A DNA stretch of 64,000 nucleotides, from positions 153,344,552 through 153,408,551 of the forward strand of contig CM041083.1 of assembly GCA_023079485.1 (NCBI GenBank), read 5' to 3'. This document shows positions 23,488 to 37,050 of this stretch, piece after piece. The DNA is from Archilochus colubris (taxonomy: Eukaryota > Chordata > Aves > Apodiformes > Trochilidae). Under the pieces are notes generated by a model, which made no database searches, was not told where the DNA came from, and worked only from the letters and a program-made list of their open reading frames with translations. Within the stretch, counting starts at the first letter, position 1. Every line of letters begins with the position of its first letter. A program made the position numbers and the translations under genes.

Positions 23488-25639
23488 CTTTATTTCTTTC
23501 TACTCTGATAAAATATTACATGTACTGAGGTGGAAATGCACTATAAGTAATGAAAACTCATGTCATTATATATATTAAAACAAAAATGAAATTAATTCCC
23601 AATGTATGTATATATTTTATACTCATATAATTATTAACTGTTCTGTGAACCAGTTATAGGTCAATTAGTGGAAAAATAAGTTATGGATTATAAGTTAAAT
23701 GAGTTAAATAGTATTCTGTTGCATGAGGAAATCTCTAATAATGATTAATAGAATTTTAATCAAATGCATATTGAGACTCAAATATGAAGCAAAAAATATG
23801 AAACAAAAAAACCTGAATGAACATGCATGTTCTTCCAAAGTTGCAAAAATTTCAATTTTTATATTAAAAGTTAGCATTATGAAAAATAATTTATAGTTCT
23901 GAATATGTTTGAGCTTGATGTTTTCTACTGAATGGAAAAAGTGGAAAGAGGAGGTTTGTCCAGAGAGCATAAATTAAAATGATATATAAAAAGCAGAATA
24001 AATTAAAACAGATTGAATAAAAAAATTAATTATTTTTCATGCTTTATAACTGTTACCAAAAGAGTATGAAGTGCTTTCCAATATAAAAAGGGATGCTCCA
24101 CTTAATTACAGATGCTCTTTCTCAGAACATAGATTTTTTTTTTTTAAATCTGCACTAATTGCCAGTCCTTCCTTCATGACATTTCAGTTAATTTAGTTAC
24201 AATAATTATAACAACTTCTTCTCTAAAAGAAGCAGGCATTAGGTGGATTTGAATGTACTGCTACACTTAAAGACCTGTCAGGGAATGTTCCATGATGAAG
24301 GAAAGATCTGGAGACATATTATGGGCACAGTTTTATTAACATGCAAAGTTAAACAAGTATATAAGAATAAAGTTAAAAAGTATATTTCTAAGACATGGGC
24401 TTTTGTTTGTATGTGTGTATGTGCATTTATTATAACAAGCACTTAGGAGAACTCCATCTGTTTAGGGTTGCAGAATGCTGTCAAATACAACTAAATGTTT
24501 TCATACAGTAAGAATCCTTTAACATGTTCCCTCTGAACGTTCCTGTAAATTGCATAATTACTTAAAGAAATATTTAAAGAATTTAAAAGCCTTGGCAGCT
24601 TTGAGTGTGAAACAGGAAAGCAATAACGTATAAGTTTAAAAGAGCTGTACAACCATGTATAAAGGTGTATATTTATACTGTCTCTTTTAAAATGTCACAG
24701 AAAATTTTGTGAAAATACCTAAGACAACACTTCCTTGTTTCTCCTGGCATAACTGGGAACTACTGTTGTATGCAGTTTGTTCATTGTGATCAAAACTATA
24801 AACCTTTATTTGTAAGGATTTTTGTGATTAATGTTCTGTTATAAATTTTGATCTGAATATTATTAATCTGTGGTTGCAGAAAAAATGCCTTTTCACTGGA
24901 AAAATTCTAATAGTTTGAATGTTTTCTTATTGTTGAAAATGTGAAATTGCAGTCAAAGTTTTACTAAGTTCCCAGCTGAGTTTTCATAGTGCATGTTCCA
25001 CACTATGGCAGATATTATAATGGTATACCACACTATGGTAGATATTATATATCTACCCTTTATGAGGTTATTTGTATTTCTTATTGTTTTTTAATAAAAG
25101 CCCAAGACGATATTGTCTTGTAAAGATGATATTATATATCTTATGAACACTGCAAATATCGCCTGGTCATTCGGTACACTCAGCCCAGATATATGTCCCT
25201 CCTTATTGCTTTATTTTTTATTTTTTTTTTTAATGTATATGATAGGTTAGCCTTAGTTAACAGCCAAATGCCAACCAGCTGCTCACTCATTTTCCTCTCT
25301 CAGTGGGATGCAGGAGGAAAATAGTATGAAAAAGCTCACGGGTAAAGATAAAGACAGGAAGATTGCTTAAAAAATTTGTGTTGTGGGCAGAACAAATGGC
25401 ACATAGGGAAAATTTAATTTAATTTATTGCCAAATAGAATAGGTTCAGGCAGTGAGAAAAAAACAAACATTGAAAAAAACCCCTATTCCACAGGTTCAAC
25501 ATCACTCCTTCATTCTGCAGTTCTCTACCTCTCTGAGTGATACAAAATACTGGAGTGTTATATATTTTATATGGTATTTTTTTCTCTTCTGCACCTCCTC
25601 CTCATACTTTTCCTTAGATTTTCTACTGGCTGCAGTTGT
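23488..25639. other. unique AT-rich DNA
   Basis: No gene was recognised. A local tandem duplication of about 30 bases sits near 25001-25060, where CCACACTATGG(C/T)AGATATTAT occurs twice. Confidence 0.5.
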
Positions 25640-26000
25640 TTAAGAGAATATCCCTCTGTTCCAGAACAGATCCTCCTGTGGATCCTCCACAGGCTGCAGT
25701 AAATCAGTTCCAGCATCATGGAGCCTCTCCTCCATGGTGTTTTTCCTCTGCTGTTTCTCACTCTTTCCTGTCTCCTTCTCTCTCTGTCTGCTGTTTTCTT
25801 CTCTTCCTGAAAGTGCAACATATTTGGCTGACTGGCTTATCTGTTCCCTGAAGTGGAGTGTTTGTGCAGTCTTCTGGAACCACCTGTGTCCAGCATAGAC
25901 CAACTCTTGACATCTTTCCACAGAGGCGATGCCTTAATCACCCTGCCACTCCCACCAAGACCTTGCCACCTACCTCTAAGGTGTCATACCTACCTTTGAC
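25640..26000. mobile_element. diverged ERV-type repeat remnant
   Basis: Several segments resemble a common avian ERV LTR-associated sequence: a CTCCACAGGCTGCAGT and TTCCAGCATCATGG block, a CT-rich stretch, then CACAGAGGCGATGCC followed by ACCAAGACCTTGCCACC. These occur in the expected order but with many changes. Opposing open frames here follow from base composition. I could not find the ends or decide the orientation. Confidence 0.4.
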
Positions 26001-26485
26001 TTTCCTCAATTACTTTTCACTCTTTTCCTGTTTTTCAGATACGTGTCATGAAACTAATTTAGAAGTTTTCAATAATATTTCTTGTTCTTCATTATTTTAT
26101 ATTGAGAAAAAAAAAACAACCCACACAAACAAAACCAAAAACAGGCACAATTTGAAATTCATTTTCATCTGCTTTTGACACACAGTTTAAATTGGTTACA
26201 AGCATGTAATATTTTTCAGAATGGGAATGAAAAAATATTATCTTTAGGAATTTAAAATATTTTTTTAATTCAGACTTTCATATGTGAGAATAAACAAAAA
26301 AGTGTTATGGGTTTCTTTTTTGTGTGTGTGTTTGGTTTGGTTGTTTTTTTTTAATGTTGTTTGTGTGTGTTCAAAAAATTATAAGTTTCTTGGGTAACTA
26401 CTGAAACTAAAAATATAAAATTCCCAAGTCTTCCTATCTAGATATAAATTAATAAATTTATCAGTTTGATTTTCTCTCTTATATT
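26001..26485. other. AT-rich DNA with TG and TTTG tract
   Basis: It includes a run of TGTGTGTG and TTTGGTTTGG at about 26316-26372. No gene was recognised. Confidence 0.55.
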
Positions 26486-27039
26486 ACTACTACTACAGGC
26501 TTGGGGAGGAGTGGCTGAAGAATTGCCAAGCAGAGAGGGACCTGTGGGTGTTGATTGACAGCTGGCTGAACATGAGCCAGCAGTTTGCCCAAGTGGCCAA
26601 AAAGGCCAACACAATCCTGGCCTTCATAAGAACTGTGTGCCCAGCAGGACCAGGGAGGTGATCGTGCCCTATAATCTGCCTTAGTAAGTCTGCACCTTGA
26701 GTACTACTACTACTACTACTCGTCCAAGGAGGTGGTAGTGAGACATGCTGGCCTCTTCTTTCTGGTGACCAGTGACAGGACAAGAGGAAATGGGTTAAAG
26801 CTCCACCAGGGTAGGTTCAGATTAAATATTAGGAAAAACTTCTTCACAGAAAGAGTGGTGAGGCATTGGAGCATGCTGCCCAGGGAGGTGGTGGGGGCAC
26901 TGTCCATGGAGTTGTTCAAAAGACGGGTAGATGAAGAGCTACAGTGAATAATTTAGTGGTTAGGGGTTATAGGATGGATGGTTGGACTTGATGATCTTAG
27001 AAGTCTTCTCCAACCTTGATGATTCTATTATTCTATGAA
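26486..27039 (+). mobile_element. CR1 fragment with internal deletion and TAC runs
   Basis: It starts at the [10 protein letters not shown] block of ORF2, here preceded by four TAC triplets (26485-26496), and runs to HLEY near 26700. There six TAC triplets (26702-26719) replace a large missing segment. The copy resumes at [18 protein letters not shown] and runs through [10 protein letters not shown] and the MLPREVV block (71-codon frame 26732-26947), ending GATTCTATTATTCTATG. Confidence 0.88.
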
Positions 27040-29854
27040 AAAGCCACCTGCTTTGTCCTCATCCTGTGAACCATGTAAAAACCATACACAAGTTATTTTT
27101 TTTGTATTGATGTTTGCAATAGTGTGAAATATTATTGTCAGTCAAATAATGTGAAGTGTCAATTCTATGAATTAGTCACTTCCCAGACAAAACACCCACA
27201 TTCATGGTGGATTTAGAGACCACTCCAAGAAGAAATACAAATACAATTAAGTTCCTTTGTCACGCATAACTATTTGTAACTGCATATTTGTGTATTTGAA
27301 TATGCATATTTGACTTAACATATAAAGTCAAATTATTAGATATAAGTAAGTATCTTTTTACTGCTGGTAATAAAAAATGTTTTATGATGTTTAGAATTAA
27401 GATCATCAAAAGTACACTGGTGGTTTAACATGCCCTTAAGATCACTCATTTTGATGTCAGCTATGTAAACTTCTTTGGACTGATGATCATAGTAATTTGA
27501 CCACAGCGTAGCACTAGTCTACTACACTGAACAACTTTCAGAATTGTGATCTAAATCCCAGGTGGATATTTGAATGGTAAAGATTTATACTTAAGGTTTA
27601 ATAGCTATATTCAGCCATGCTCCAACATGGTGGTTAGAAATCTGATGCTAATCACTAAAAAGCCCCAGAAGATATGTATATTATACTTGTATTGGCAGAA
27701 GTGCAGTACTTCATCACCTTGCCTTTGCTCTAGCATTCGGTCTCTACAAAATCAATTCTAAAAGTGTTACTAAATTTAATGTTCTTCTAGAAAAAGAAGT
27801 AGAAAATTATCAGTATTTTTAATACTATAAAAATTATCTAATTTGGGTTATTATTAAGACTAAATAAAACCAGATAAGATCATTAAAGACTGGCTTCTTA
27901 TCACCTGTCCACATAACAGTGTGATGCATTTGCATAATGTAAATTTGAGGGTAGTTAGGCTTTTTCAGATTGATGAAAAACTTCTTTTTTTTTCCTTTGA
28001 AACTGCAGTTGAGATTTATCTCCATTTATATGCTGAAAAGTTATGTTTTAATTAGTCAACCTACATTAATTTTATATTCAATGAAGATAAACAGGTACTG
28101 CCATGACACAACTTTTGGGTCCCAATTTAGACACCTTTCTCAGAATAAGATGATTCTCACCACAGAGCTATTTCTTTGACAAAAAGATTTGTTCAGACTG
28201 CGAAACAGTACTTCTTGCTCACTATCTTATATCCAATTCTCCTGATTATTGTTTTCTCTCACATGGGTGATAATGCATGGCATAACAGTGTGTGCAAAAC
28301 TCAACAAATATATTTTGTCCTAAAGGAAGAACAGACAGTTCTGAAGTTGGTGTGGAATGAAAACAAAAGTAAACCCAGTTGTCTTCCTCTCTACTGGTCC
28401 GTGAAAGGATAGAGGAAAAATAGAAAACATTCCTCTCCCCAAGTCCTCTTTATTGTTTTGCATGTGTTTCAAATACTGATTGGAATACTTCCAGAAAAGA
28501 TAAATTAATAAAGATGATAACCATACAAAGTGTATATAGTGTGTTGTACAAAGTGATAAATAATAGGATTAGAGATCAAATTGTGAGAAATAGTCTTGAT
28601 TTGCTAGATGTAGTATGGTGTTAATCTTTCTTACAAACAATAGTTTTCAAGTTATTTCTTAAATGTCCTTATGTCACTCCTTCCTATGAGCTAACAGCCA
28701 GTCTCCACTTCTACATAAATACTGAGCAAAATGTGTAAAGATGATAAGGGATAATCAGCTAAGGTAAGAAGGAAATATTTTTTACTTCATCAAAAATCCA
28801 TCACTAACACAGAAGGCTGCAACATTGCATTCTTGGGGATTTTAAATGAAAGGGAATCAACAGCAAATCACAAAAAAAAAAAAAAAAGGAAAAAAAAAAA
28901 AAAAAGGTATCCCAGGGAATAACAGAAACAACTTTCCTAAACAAATTAAAGTAGTCAGATCAAGATAATTTTTGACTAGAATACTGAGTGAAAAAGCTTG
29001 AGTCTCTGTGGAACCAAGAACTTTCTTCTTGTTTGTTTGTTCCTGTATTCAAGACTTTTTATACTACTTGGAAGTATCAGAGAAGAATTCAACACCCAAC
29101 ATGAGCTACCACTATTATTGTTAAGGATTAAAGATAGTGACCGCCTTGATACCTCACAAATAAAACATATAGAATTGATAGCAAATATTAAAATTATTTT
29201 ATAATTCATCCATGCTGAAATGCTCAGTTTAACAAAGGACTGGCTGAATATTATGTCTAGCTCTATTTAAGAGTGTGTTTAGATACATCTGATGAGATTT
29301 AAAATATAGTCCTTCATTTATCCCACAATAGAGTAGCTGAAAAATGGCATGGAAATGAACTGAAGATCCAAGTACTGATAGAGTGACTAGTACTACTTGA
29401 TCCACATGAAAACCAATTAAGTGAAATTGAAGATTGTTTCCTGAAGTATTCAAACTGCAGGAAAAACTCATATTTTGCTTCAAAGGCAACTGTTTACTAA
29501 ATAAAACCTGAAAATTCACACCTAACATGATTCAAAATAATGTTAGGAGTATACCTTTACAGAAATATTGCTATTTAAAAACACCTATTTCTTAAAGTGT
29601 AGATTAAAATTAATGTTTTCAAATCCTTTTGTGAGTAGAATATTTAATATATTCCACAGGAAATTTTTAATACTTCATTATGTACAAGTACAAGACAAAA
29701 ATCACGTCATTCTATAAATATGGGTGTAGGTGTTTAACTCTGAAACAAAACTTCATATTGACTGGAAGGGAAACTTTAGCTCTATCATTATGGAAAAAAC
29801 ATGAAGTCTACAAATGCAGTCAAAAAAGTTCTGGTTTCTCTCTGACAAAGAGCC
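27040..29854. other. unique AT-rich DNA
   Basis: No gene was recognised. Two long A runs lie at 28871-28906. A 68-codon plus-strand frame at 28998-29204 follows a pyrimidine-poor region and has no known motif. Confidence 0.5.
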
Positions 29855-30063
29855 TGTTACGGGCCAAGGTAACATTAATTTTTTTTTTTGTTTTGGATCC
29901 ACAAAACAAGTCCAATCGCAGAAGGGTTGGGTGCAAGCAGACTTTTATTTGACAACTGACAAAAGCAAAATGATAGACCCAGGCAAAAGAGGGAGCCAGG
30001 AAAAGAAGATACAAGAGGGAGAAAAAAATGGAGAAAAAGGGTAAGAAAGTGGGAAGAAAGAAT

Positions 30064-30085
30064 GAGAGAGAGAGAGAGAGAGAGA
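30064..30085 (+). repeat. GA microsatellite inside LTR
   Basis: An uninterrupted GA dinucleotide run within the LTR; it is a CT tract on the sense strand, as in the 46.0 kb copy and the 6.6-7.4 kb LTR. Confidence 0.9.
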
Positions 30086-30205
30086 GTCACCACCAGGAGC
30101 CCAGCTGCCCAGCGAGTGTCTTCAAGATGGCGCTGATCCTGGACAGGGCCCGATGCGAGATGGCGGTGGGTCAAGAGACGACCAAACAGCCCCAGCGTGG
30201 ACAGC

Positions 30206-30213
30206 CATATATA
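30206..30213 (-). promoter_or_regulatory. TATA box of the 29.9-30.6 kb LTR
   Basis: The minus strand reads GGGGTATATATGGC. It lies upstream of AATAAA in the sense direction, as expected for an LTR promoter. The matching position in the 46.0 kb copy is degenerate (CATATAGG). Confidence 0.55.
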
Positions 30214-30651
30214 CCCCTGAGTTCCTTTTGTTCCAAAGGGGCAGCTGTCAGTCAGCTGCCACAGAAGCCAGGGGCACTGGCATCAGAGCCATTGCAGACA
30301 GGCTGCCTGGAGGGGGGGCTTCTAGCACACAGCTCTTATCTCTTTCCAGGTGTCACCCCCTGCTCCATTCCAGCCCCCTCAGCCAGGTACATCAGCATCA
30401 GTACAATCAAGATGGCTTCCTCCACCCTGGCCAGGGCAGCCGTGCCTGGAGGGACATCCCAGCGTTGCAGGCCCTCAGAAAAGGGGAGCAGTCTCCACCC
30501 AGCGGTCACTTCTTAGTTCTTATCTTTTTCTGGTGTCACCTCCTGCTCAGCTCTGGCCAGGCCAGGTCCTCAATTCTAGCCAGGGCTATTCACTTTAAAA
30601 TGGTTCTTTTGAGACAATTGCAAATCAGTGAGATCAGACTCTCACATAGCC

Positions 30652-31725
30652 TAAAGGAAATGAACTCTGTTTTTCATGTAAGAAACTCAATAGAAACTGA
30701 GGACCACTTTTTTTTTTTTTGTTTTTGTTTTTTTTTTTTTAACTTGGTTTAACTAATATTTTGTTATTAATTCTTTTCACAATGTTTCTATTACATTAAC
30801 AGAACTATATGTGAGTCCTCCAGTAACTGAATAATATATCTATATTCCCATGGCTACTATTGTCATTTAGGCACAGCAGACAAAATGCTCACTTTGTAAT
30901 TCTAAGATACTGAATTTCAGACTTAAAAAAAGTTTTATTTCTTTTAAAATGTCAATTAACTTCAGAATAATTAAAGTTATATTAATCCTTAAAAATGAAA
31001 ACAAATCAAGAGCAGTCAACTCAGATATTTCAGATACAGAACAAACTCATGGAAAAAATACTGTTATTCTAGAAAGCTCCATTTTAGGATGTGTAACAAA
31101 GATTAGGTACAAAATACATAGGCACATATGTACTAAAGCCCCAAGAAAAGCCCATAAAAACCCTCAAAATGTCTAATTTACATGAATTTAGCAGAAAATA
31201 AAGTAAAACAAATTTTTTATACTGTGAACTTTACATTCTTATATGCTAACAGAGTTAGTGAAATTTGTCTGATTGGGTGGTCAAGTAAATAAGAGAATGG
31301 AAACAACTACTTAGCTACTTGCAATCTATTTTGAGTAATAGTCTTTGGAATAGGAACAAGAGAAGTCTTACATGTCATTTACATGTATTTCATATGCTAT
31401 GTTAATTCATTAATTAACTTTTTTTAATATGAGTGAAGTTCATTGCTGAGGTGAAATGCCAGTCCTGAAAGACTTAGAAGTTGTTAGATATTTACTTGGT
31501 AAGGATTCAGTTATTCTGCATAATCAATTAAATTCATCTGTCTTCAATATACGTCCGTATACTGATGGGTGAAGTCAGTTGCCATTAAGTGAAAATATTT
31601 GTCAGTGGTGGAATCATTATAGAAATTGTGAATTAAATTCAGTGATGTACTGATTGTAGTAAGTAAAATTTTTTTAGAGGGAAATATTGTAGAGGAAGCC
31701 TGACAGAGGCAAAACTTCCACAGCT
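30652..31725. other. unique AT-rich DNA
   Basis: It starts with a T-rich tract at 30708-30741. I see no gene or repeat family in the remainder. Confidence 0.5.
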
Positions 31726-31739
31726 TCCTGGCCCCACAT

Positions 31740-32620
31740 CCCATCTGTTACTAGACCGGTCATCTATTCCTGGGAGGCATGAGCAGGCTGAGCACAGGTA
31801 TATTACATATGCATACACCTGTAAGTGTCTGGCCACACAGATAAACACACAGAGCAATCACACAAACATAGGCAACACCAATGGCCTCATCCTGCTCCCC
31901 TCTGGCTGAGCAAGACAGAGATTGGTAGCGAGGCTGTGTATGTGAATACATACAAGGTGTGTCCCTCCAGTAGCTGGGCTTGGATCTCCCTCCAGTCCTC
32001 CCCAGAGATGTCCTTGGATCCCAGTCTCAGTTGCTGGGACATGGATAAATAAACCTCCAAGGCCACAACTGCAGTTGAGTTGCTCAAACACTGCATTTCA
32101 TTCATATACTGAGAGCTGGCTTGGACTCCTTAGGTCTCCCAGTGACCAACTCCCCTCTACTCTCACAATTAAAGAAACATATAACAGGAGGTCTTGTCTC
32201 TAGAAACCCCCCAGGTGAAGTGGTGTCTCTGTCAACTAGTTGGGACTCCTGTGCTCTAGCTCTCAGAGAAACACATATACTCCTGGCTCCATAAGCAATT
32301 GCCTGTTGCTGGCACCATAGAGACACATGCCTGTGTCATTTAGGTACCAACCCAGTGGCTGACACTTGGTTTCACTCACTGTTGTCCCTCCAGTCCAACA
32401 ACCCCAAAAAACAGCTGTCATTCAGACCTTCACTCACTCCAGGTGCTGTACCATGGACACACAGATCCCTTTGATTTCAGATCCTTCTCCGGTTGTTGGC
32501 ACTTAGATATACTCACATTTGCTTCTCTAGTTCCTGGAGCCATGGGCACACTGGCCACCTGACCTCTAGTCTGACTCCAGTGGCTGGCACTCAGGCCCTC
32601 ATGCATACTGATGCACACCA
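31740..32620 (+). repeat. degenerate minisatellite, period ~49 bp
   Basis: Units end in a core of the type CCAGTGGCTGGCAC. Recognisable cores lie at about 31969, 32024, 32305, 32353, 32437, 32489, 32529 and 32577. Four measured units are 49, 50, 49 and 49 bases long (for example 32038-32086 and 32315-32364). Units start GGCACC/GGGACATGG and carry ACACTCA-type and CCTCTAGT-type words in the same order. Sequence identity between units is low, so the array is old. Frames are open on both strands across it but hold no protein motif. Confidence 0.65.
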
Positions 32621-35600
32621 AACAGAGGTTCCTCACATAAAAGATAGAAAAGAGCTGAAGACTGGACAGACTGTGCTGATTAGTCACAAGGCATAACTGG
32701 ACAAGTAAACCAACCAGCAAACCATTTGAACACTTTCGACCTTTTTTATCTTCTCAAAAGGGTGCCCTTTTTCCGGCATCCTTAATTTGGGTTCCTGTCT
32801 GCCATTGGACACTGCAGTAATCCTCTGATCTTGTGGAGCTGGCCCTTTGAATGGCTAATGGACCCTGTGGAACACTGGTAGAAGATGGGGCAGGGTACTA
32901 TTTGGACTTCTACCCAAGACCACCACCACTATTTACTCTCTTTGCTTCCTTGTAAGTATACAGAGGAGACGACATAATGAGATGATGTAGTAAGCTGACA
33001 CAGCCTGACATAATCATGCTTTAATCACTGCAATCACAAGGATCACGAATGTCATGTCTGTCATGAATATCTTTCATGGTGTACAGCACCTAGAAAGACA
33101 TTAGAGGTGTATTTGAGGATATTTATACCAAGTAGTGGGATTAATAATTTAAAGTGAATTGGGTATCATCGACAGCCAATAGACGACTTGAGTACATCAA
33201 TATCGTCAACAAATTGTTTTGGTCATATAGACAGCCTGTAAACTGAAAGGCTTTCAAGAATTAGTCCATTATAGTAATTTCATTTCCATTTACTGTTTGG
33301 GAATATCTTGTTACAGAGATAGCTCTAATGCTTTTTAGATTATGGGCATTTCAATACACAACAAAAGAGAAAATGAGATCTGCATGTTTGAGTTCCCGCA
33401 TGTCCATGAGTGTGTGGACCTGTGGAATAGAGGTTAAAGAGAATAGTATTGTACAAAGAGCACAGTTATAGTGTATACACACATTAATCTGCCTTGTTAG
33501 GCAAGGACTCCATTACTGCCAAAATCATAGTTGTTCTTGCCTATCTGAGAGATAAAACCAAAAACTTGCACATCAAAATCTAGATGTCGACAGTCTGAAG
33601 CTGAATACTCTATAGTCTATTGTACTTTCATAAGCAGAATTTATGTCTTGTAAAGTTGATTTTTTCCATCTTAAATTAAATGGGGTGAACTGACCTTTTA
33701 AATTTCCCTGGGTGAGTCTGAACAATTTACCAAGTCAAGATTCACATGGCTAAAATTAAGACATATTATATCCCCTGTTTTCTTTTGATACATATAAAAT
33801 AAACATTAAGGGGATGCTGGGCACACTAGGTCATAGTTTCCGTTTTAATCTTTCCTTAAACAAAAGCATTTTAAATTTTATTATTTTTTCTGATGTTTGA
33901 TACATGAAATAAGCCAACTTGCATTTTAAATTAGTTTTTCAGATTATTAATGTGGGTAAGCAGACATTTACTATACTATTATAATTGAGGGTGAGGCTTT
34001 GCATTCTTATCTTACCCCTTCACTGCAGGTTTACTCTTTCAGTGAACACTTGCTGTTGAGGCAACATAACCTGTAACTTCAAATGTACTTAAGGACACTG
34101 AAAATTAAAAAAAAGAGAGATCTACAACTGAAAATTTTTAAATAAGGTCCATCTTCCATGCTGAGGTATGTTTGTTTCATTGGGAATTTTAAAATGATAA
34201 AAATAGTCTTTTTCCTTAAAGAATATATTTTTTCTTTAAGATCAAGATATCCCATTCATTATAAAAAGTCTCAATGAAATATTAACAAAGTATATAATAC
34301 TTAGCTTAATGGATATATGTAATATTCAACTAAAACAAATATAATAAAAGATGGTTCTACTTACATTTGTAGTATATTGAGATGCATTCAAATTTAAAAA
34401 AAAAAAAAAAAAGCAAACAAAAGCTTTCCACTCAAACAGGTGGAATGAAGCAGTTCCAAATACTTCACTGAACCTAAAAAAGAAAAAAAAAATTTGTTTG
34501 CTGGATCCAAAGAGAAACTAGCCTTTGGAGAAGACAAAAAAGGAAAAGGTAAGCTATATTTACAAACAGTGTTGGCTTTAATCTACCCTTCAGTCCACTA
34601 TCTCCATAAGCAGGATATTAAGAGCAGACTGATTATTCACAGCATATGCTGCTGTTAGCAAACTTATGTCTCTGTTTATAAACAGGTTTAAATGCAGTCA
34701 TATTCTGGAAAGTATTATATATATATGCTTCATTATTTTAACAAAAAAGAATCAAGCACATGACTTTACTGAAATTACATTATTAAAACTGAAAACTGTT
34801 CCCTTCACATATATAAAGTTAGAAAAGCACCACACACTGGGGCTGAATGCTCCGTTTTATTCCCTGAGGGAAGATGAATATGATTATTATACCTCTGCTT
34901 ATGTATCACTAAAAGAGTACTGATATTCCTATTAAAAATATTGCAACCCAGCCCTCTTTGAGATGAGCAAGAAAGTTATTATGACAGCACAGAGTTTATA
35001 GATCAGTGAATGAAACTTGCATATCACCCAAATAAAAAATATTTATTATTCATACTTGTGTGATGAGAATGCGGAACTCATTGTATCAACTAAATCCATA
35101 TGTGAGATAGTTGATTCTGGAATAAATTCACATTTGAGAATTATGCTTCTAGAGATAGCAACAAAACATTACAGTCAGAGGAGAAAAAAAATCTTAGGAC
35201 ATAGATTGTCCCCATACTGGGGAGGGAGCCTCCAATAAGCTTAATAGACAGCAGGAAAATAAAACAGTAAGGGAAAAAAAAAATGGAAGCTGAGGGCACC
35301 AGTTGTCTGCAGGGCTAAAAAAAAAAAAAAAGCAAAATAAAAGGCCTGGCAGTAGAGACCATAGCATCTCATCTGTTGATCTGTTATAGTATTTATTGAT
35401 GTAATGGTAGTAACAAGCTAACAAGCTTTATATGTTGGGTGTAAAATGAATGTCAGCTGGCTGGCAATACAGTAATATGCAGGTTTTAAATAGAAACCAT
35501 GATCTACTGCTGTTGCACTAAAAATATGGGATACAGAATATCAGCATTCTTTGTTTCTGGGAGAAATAAACCCTTCAGATCACATTTACAAAGGTTATTC

Positions 35601-37043
35601 TGAGAAGAGCGGGAATATGGAAGCAGAAGTCATGCAAAGTTACTGCTAGGTATTCCAAGTCACAAAACATGGGGCTTACCAATCACCAGGAATTAAAGGA
35701 TATATTTAGTGATTGCTTTATCACCATTAATAACGTAACTTCAAGAGTCAGAAAAAGTAACAGTCAGAGTTCTGAAAAGGCAAGAGCTGATTAGCCCCTC
35801 TTTCAAACATTCAAAGAGCTATCAACTCAGTTGTCTCAGACTCTCACAATTATGCAGTTATTAATTGTATTATTATTAACTGTATTAGTGATGTTTATGT
35901 ATGTGTCCCAAAAGTGATGCTAACCATGGGAATTAAAGGCTTTAAGATCTATCCAGACCTTGCAAGCAAGTTCTAAACTTGTATTTGTTACCCAAAGAAT
36001 TTTTGTATAGAAAACAGGATGATGACCACATTATATCTGGTAGTAATTAAGCTATGTAATTGTGTTTACAAAGATCTTGTGAATTGCTTTCTGTTTTAAA
36101 TCTTCCTTCACTGGTTGCAATTACAGAAAGAAATTGTAGTCTAGAATCCATATTAATTTGATGACAAATTTCAGAATGAAAAGATTTTTCAAATGCATAG
36201 CTATTATCAGCATCCTATCAGTTCTATTAGTAATACAAACATTGATTGGATAATAGTCTTTATTATGAATTACTCCCAGGTTTATATCCTAGATAGATAA
36301 TTCTTAAGAGAATTTTTTGTCTTGAAAGATGGTTGGATCCATAACACTTTTCTGAAAATTTCATTAGGTACTACACAATAGAGTTTTTAAAAAGTTTTCA
36401 TTATTTGATAGGAGGTACAAATGACGTTTTTAGAAAGTAGTACAAACTACTAGCTTCCAAATACTGGGACTGGAGTACAGAAGAAACCCACCTGGTTAAA
36501 GTTCATTTTTCAGTTGCACACAGAATTCTCCTATTTCAATTTAGTCACACTTAATCAGATGGATAAATCTTTCATACCAAATTAAATATTAATTATAATA
36601 AATGGAAACCTTTGGTAATTTTTCCATTAAGCTCATTAAGTCTTAGTCAACACATTGGACAAGCATATGCAATAGAACAGTGTTCTTAATTTTATTATAC
36701 TACAAAGCAAAAAACTAGGACATACCCCTCAGATAAGTTTTGATTCTTTGTTTTCCTTTTGAACAATAAACCTTAAACAGCATTTTGTAATTATAACAAT
36801 AAAATTAATTAGAAATTATTTTCAATGTTTTACTGTAACATACCAGTTATACTGTCATAACATAACTGTCAGCACTGAATTTTTACTCCATTTCTGTAGT
36901 CCAATGAATAACATCTTTTGTTTTAATACCCAGAACTAATTAATTTAATGCTATCCATGAAATAAATTGTGCTTCCTTTATGAGCTTTTTTTTTTTTTTG
37001 AGATTTCAGTTGGTTCCAGCTCTGTGCTTTTCTTCCTATTATG
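32621..37043. other. unique AT-rich DNA
   Basis: The first 300 bases (32720-32950) are GC-richer and may be an old repeat that I cannot name. The rest is AT-rich, with A runs at 34395-34413, 34480 and 35318-35332. No gene was recognised. Confidence 0.45.
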
Positions 37044-37050
37044 CACCACT

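Larger units (their letters stand above)
29855..30646 (-). mobile_element. solo LTR, family shared with 46.0 kb copy
   Basis: On the minus strand it begins TGTGAGAGTC and ends CCCGTAACA, with TG...CA ends. The flanks GAGCC (29850-29854) and TAGCC (30647-30651) agree at four of five bases, consistent with a 5-bp target duplication. The order of signals is that of a sense LTR: TATA box GGTATATATGG near 30206-30213, a long CT tract, AATAAA at 29944-29949 and a U5 ending in T-rich sequence. The plus-strand open frames of 162 and 199 codons across it are by-products of GC-rich LTR sequence. No proviral interior is attached, so it is a solo LTR. Confidence 0.8.

Noticed and set aside
30028..30752. 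Overlapping plus-strand frames of 162 and 199 codons
   Set aside because: They lie inside the solo LTR on its antisense strand, with GA-repeat and T-tract translation at the ends and no protein motif.
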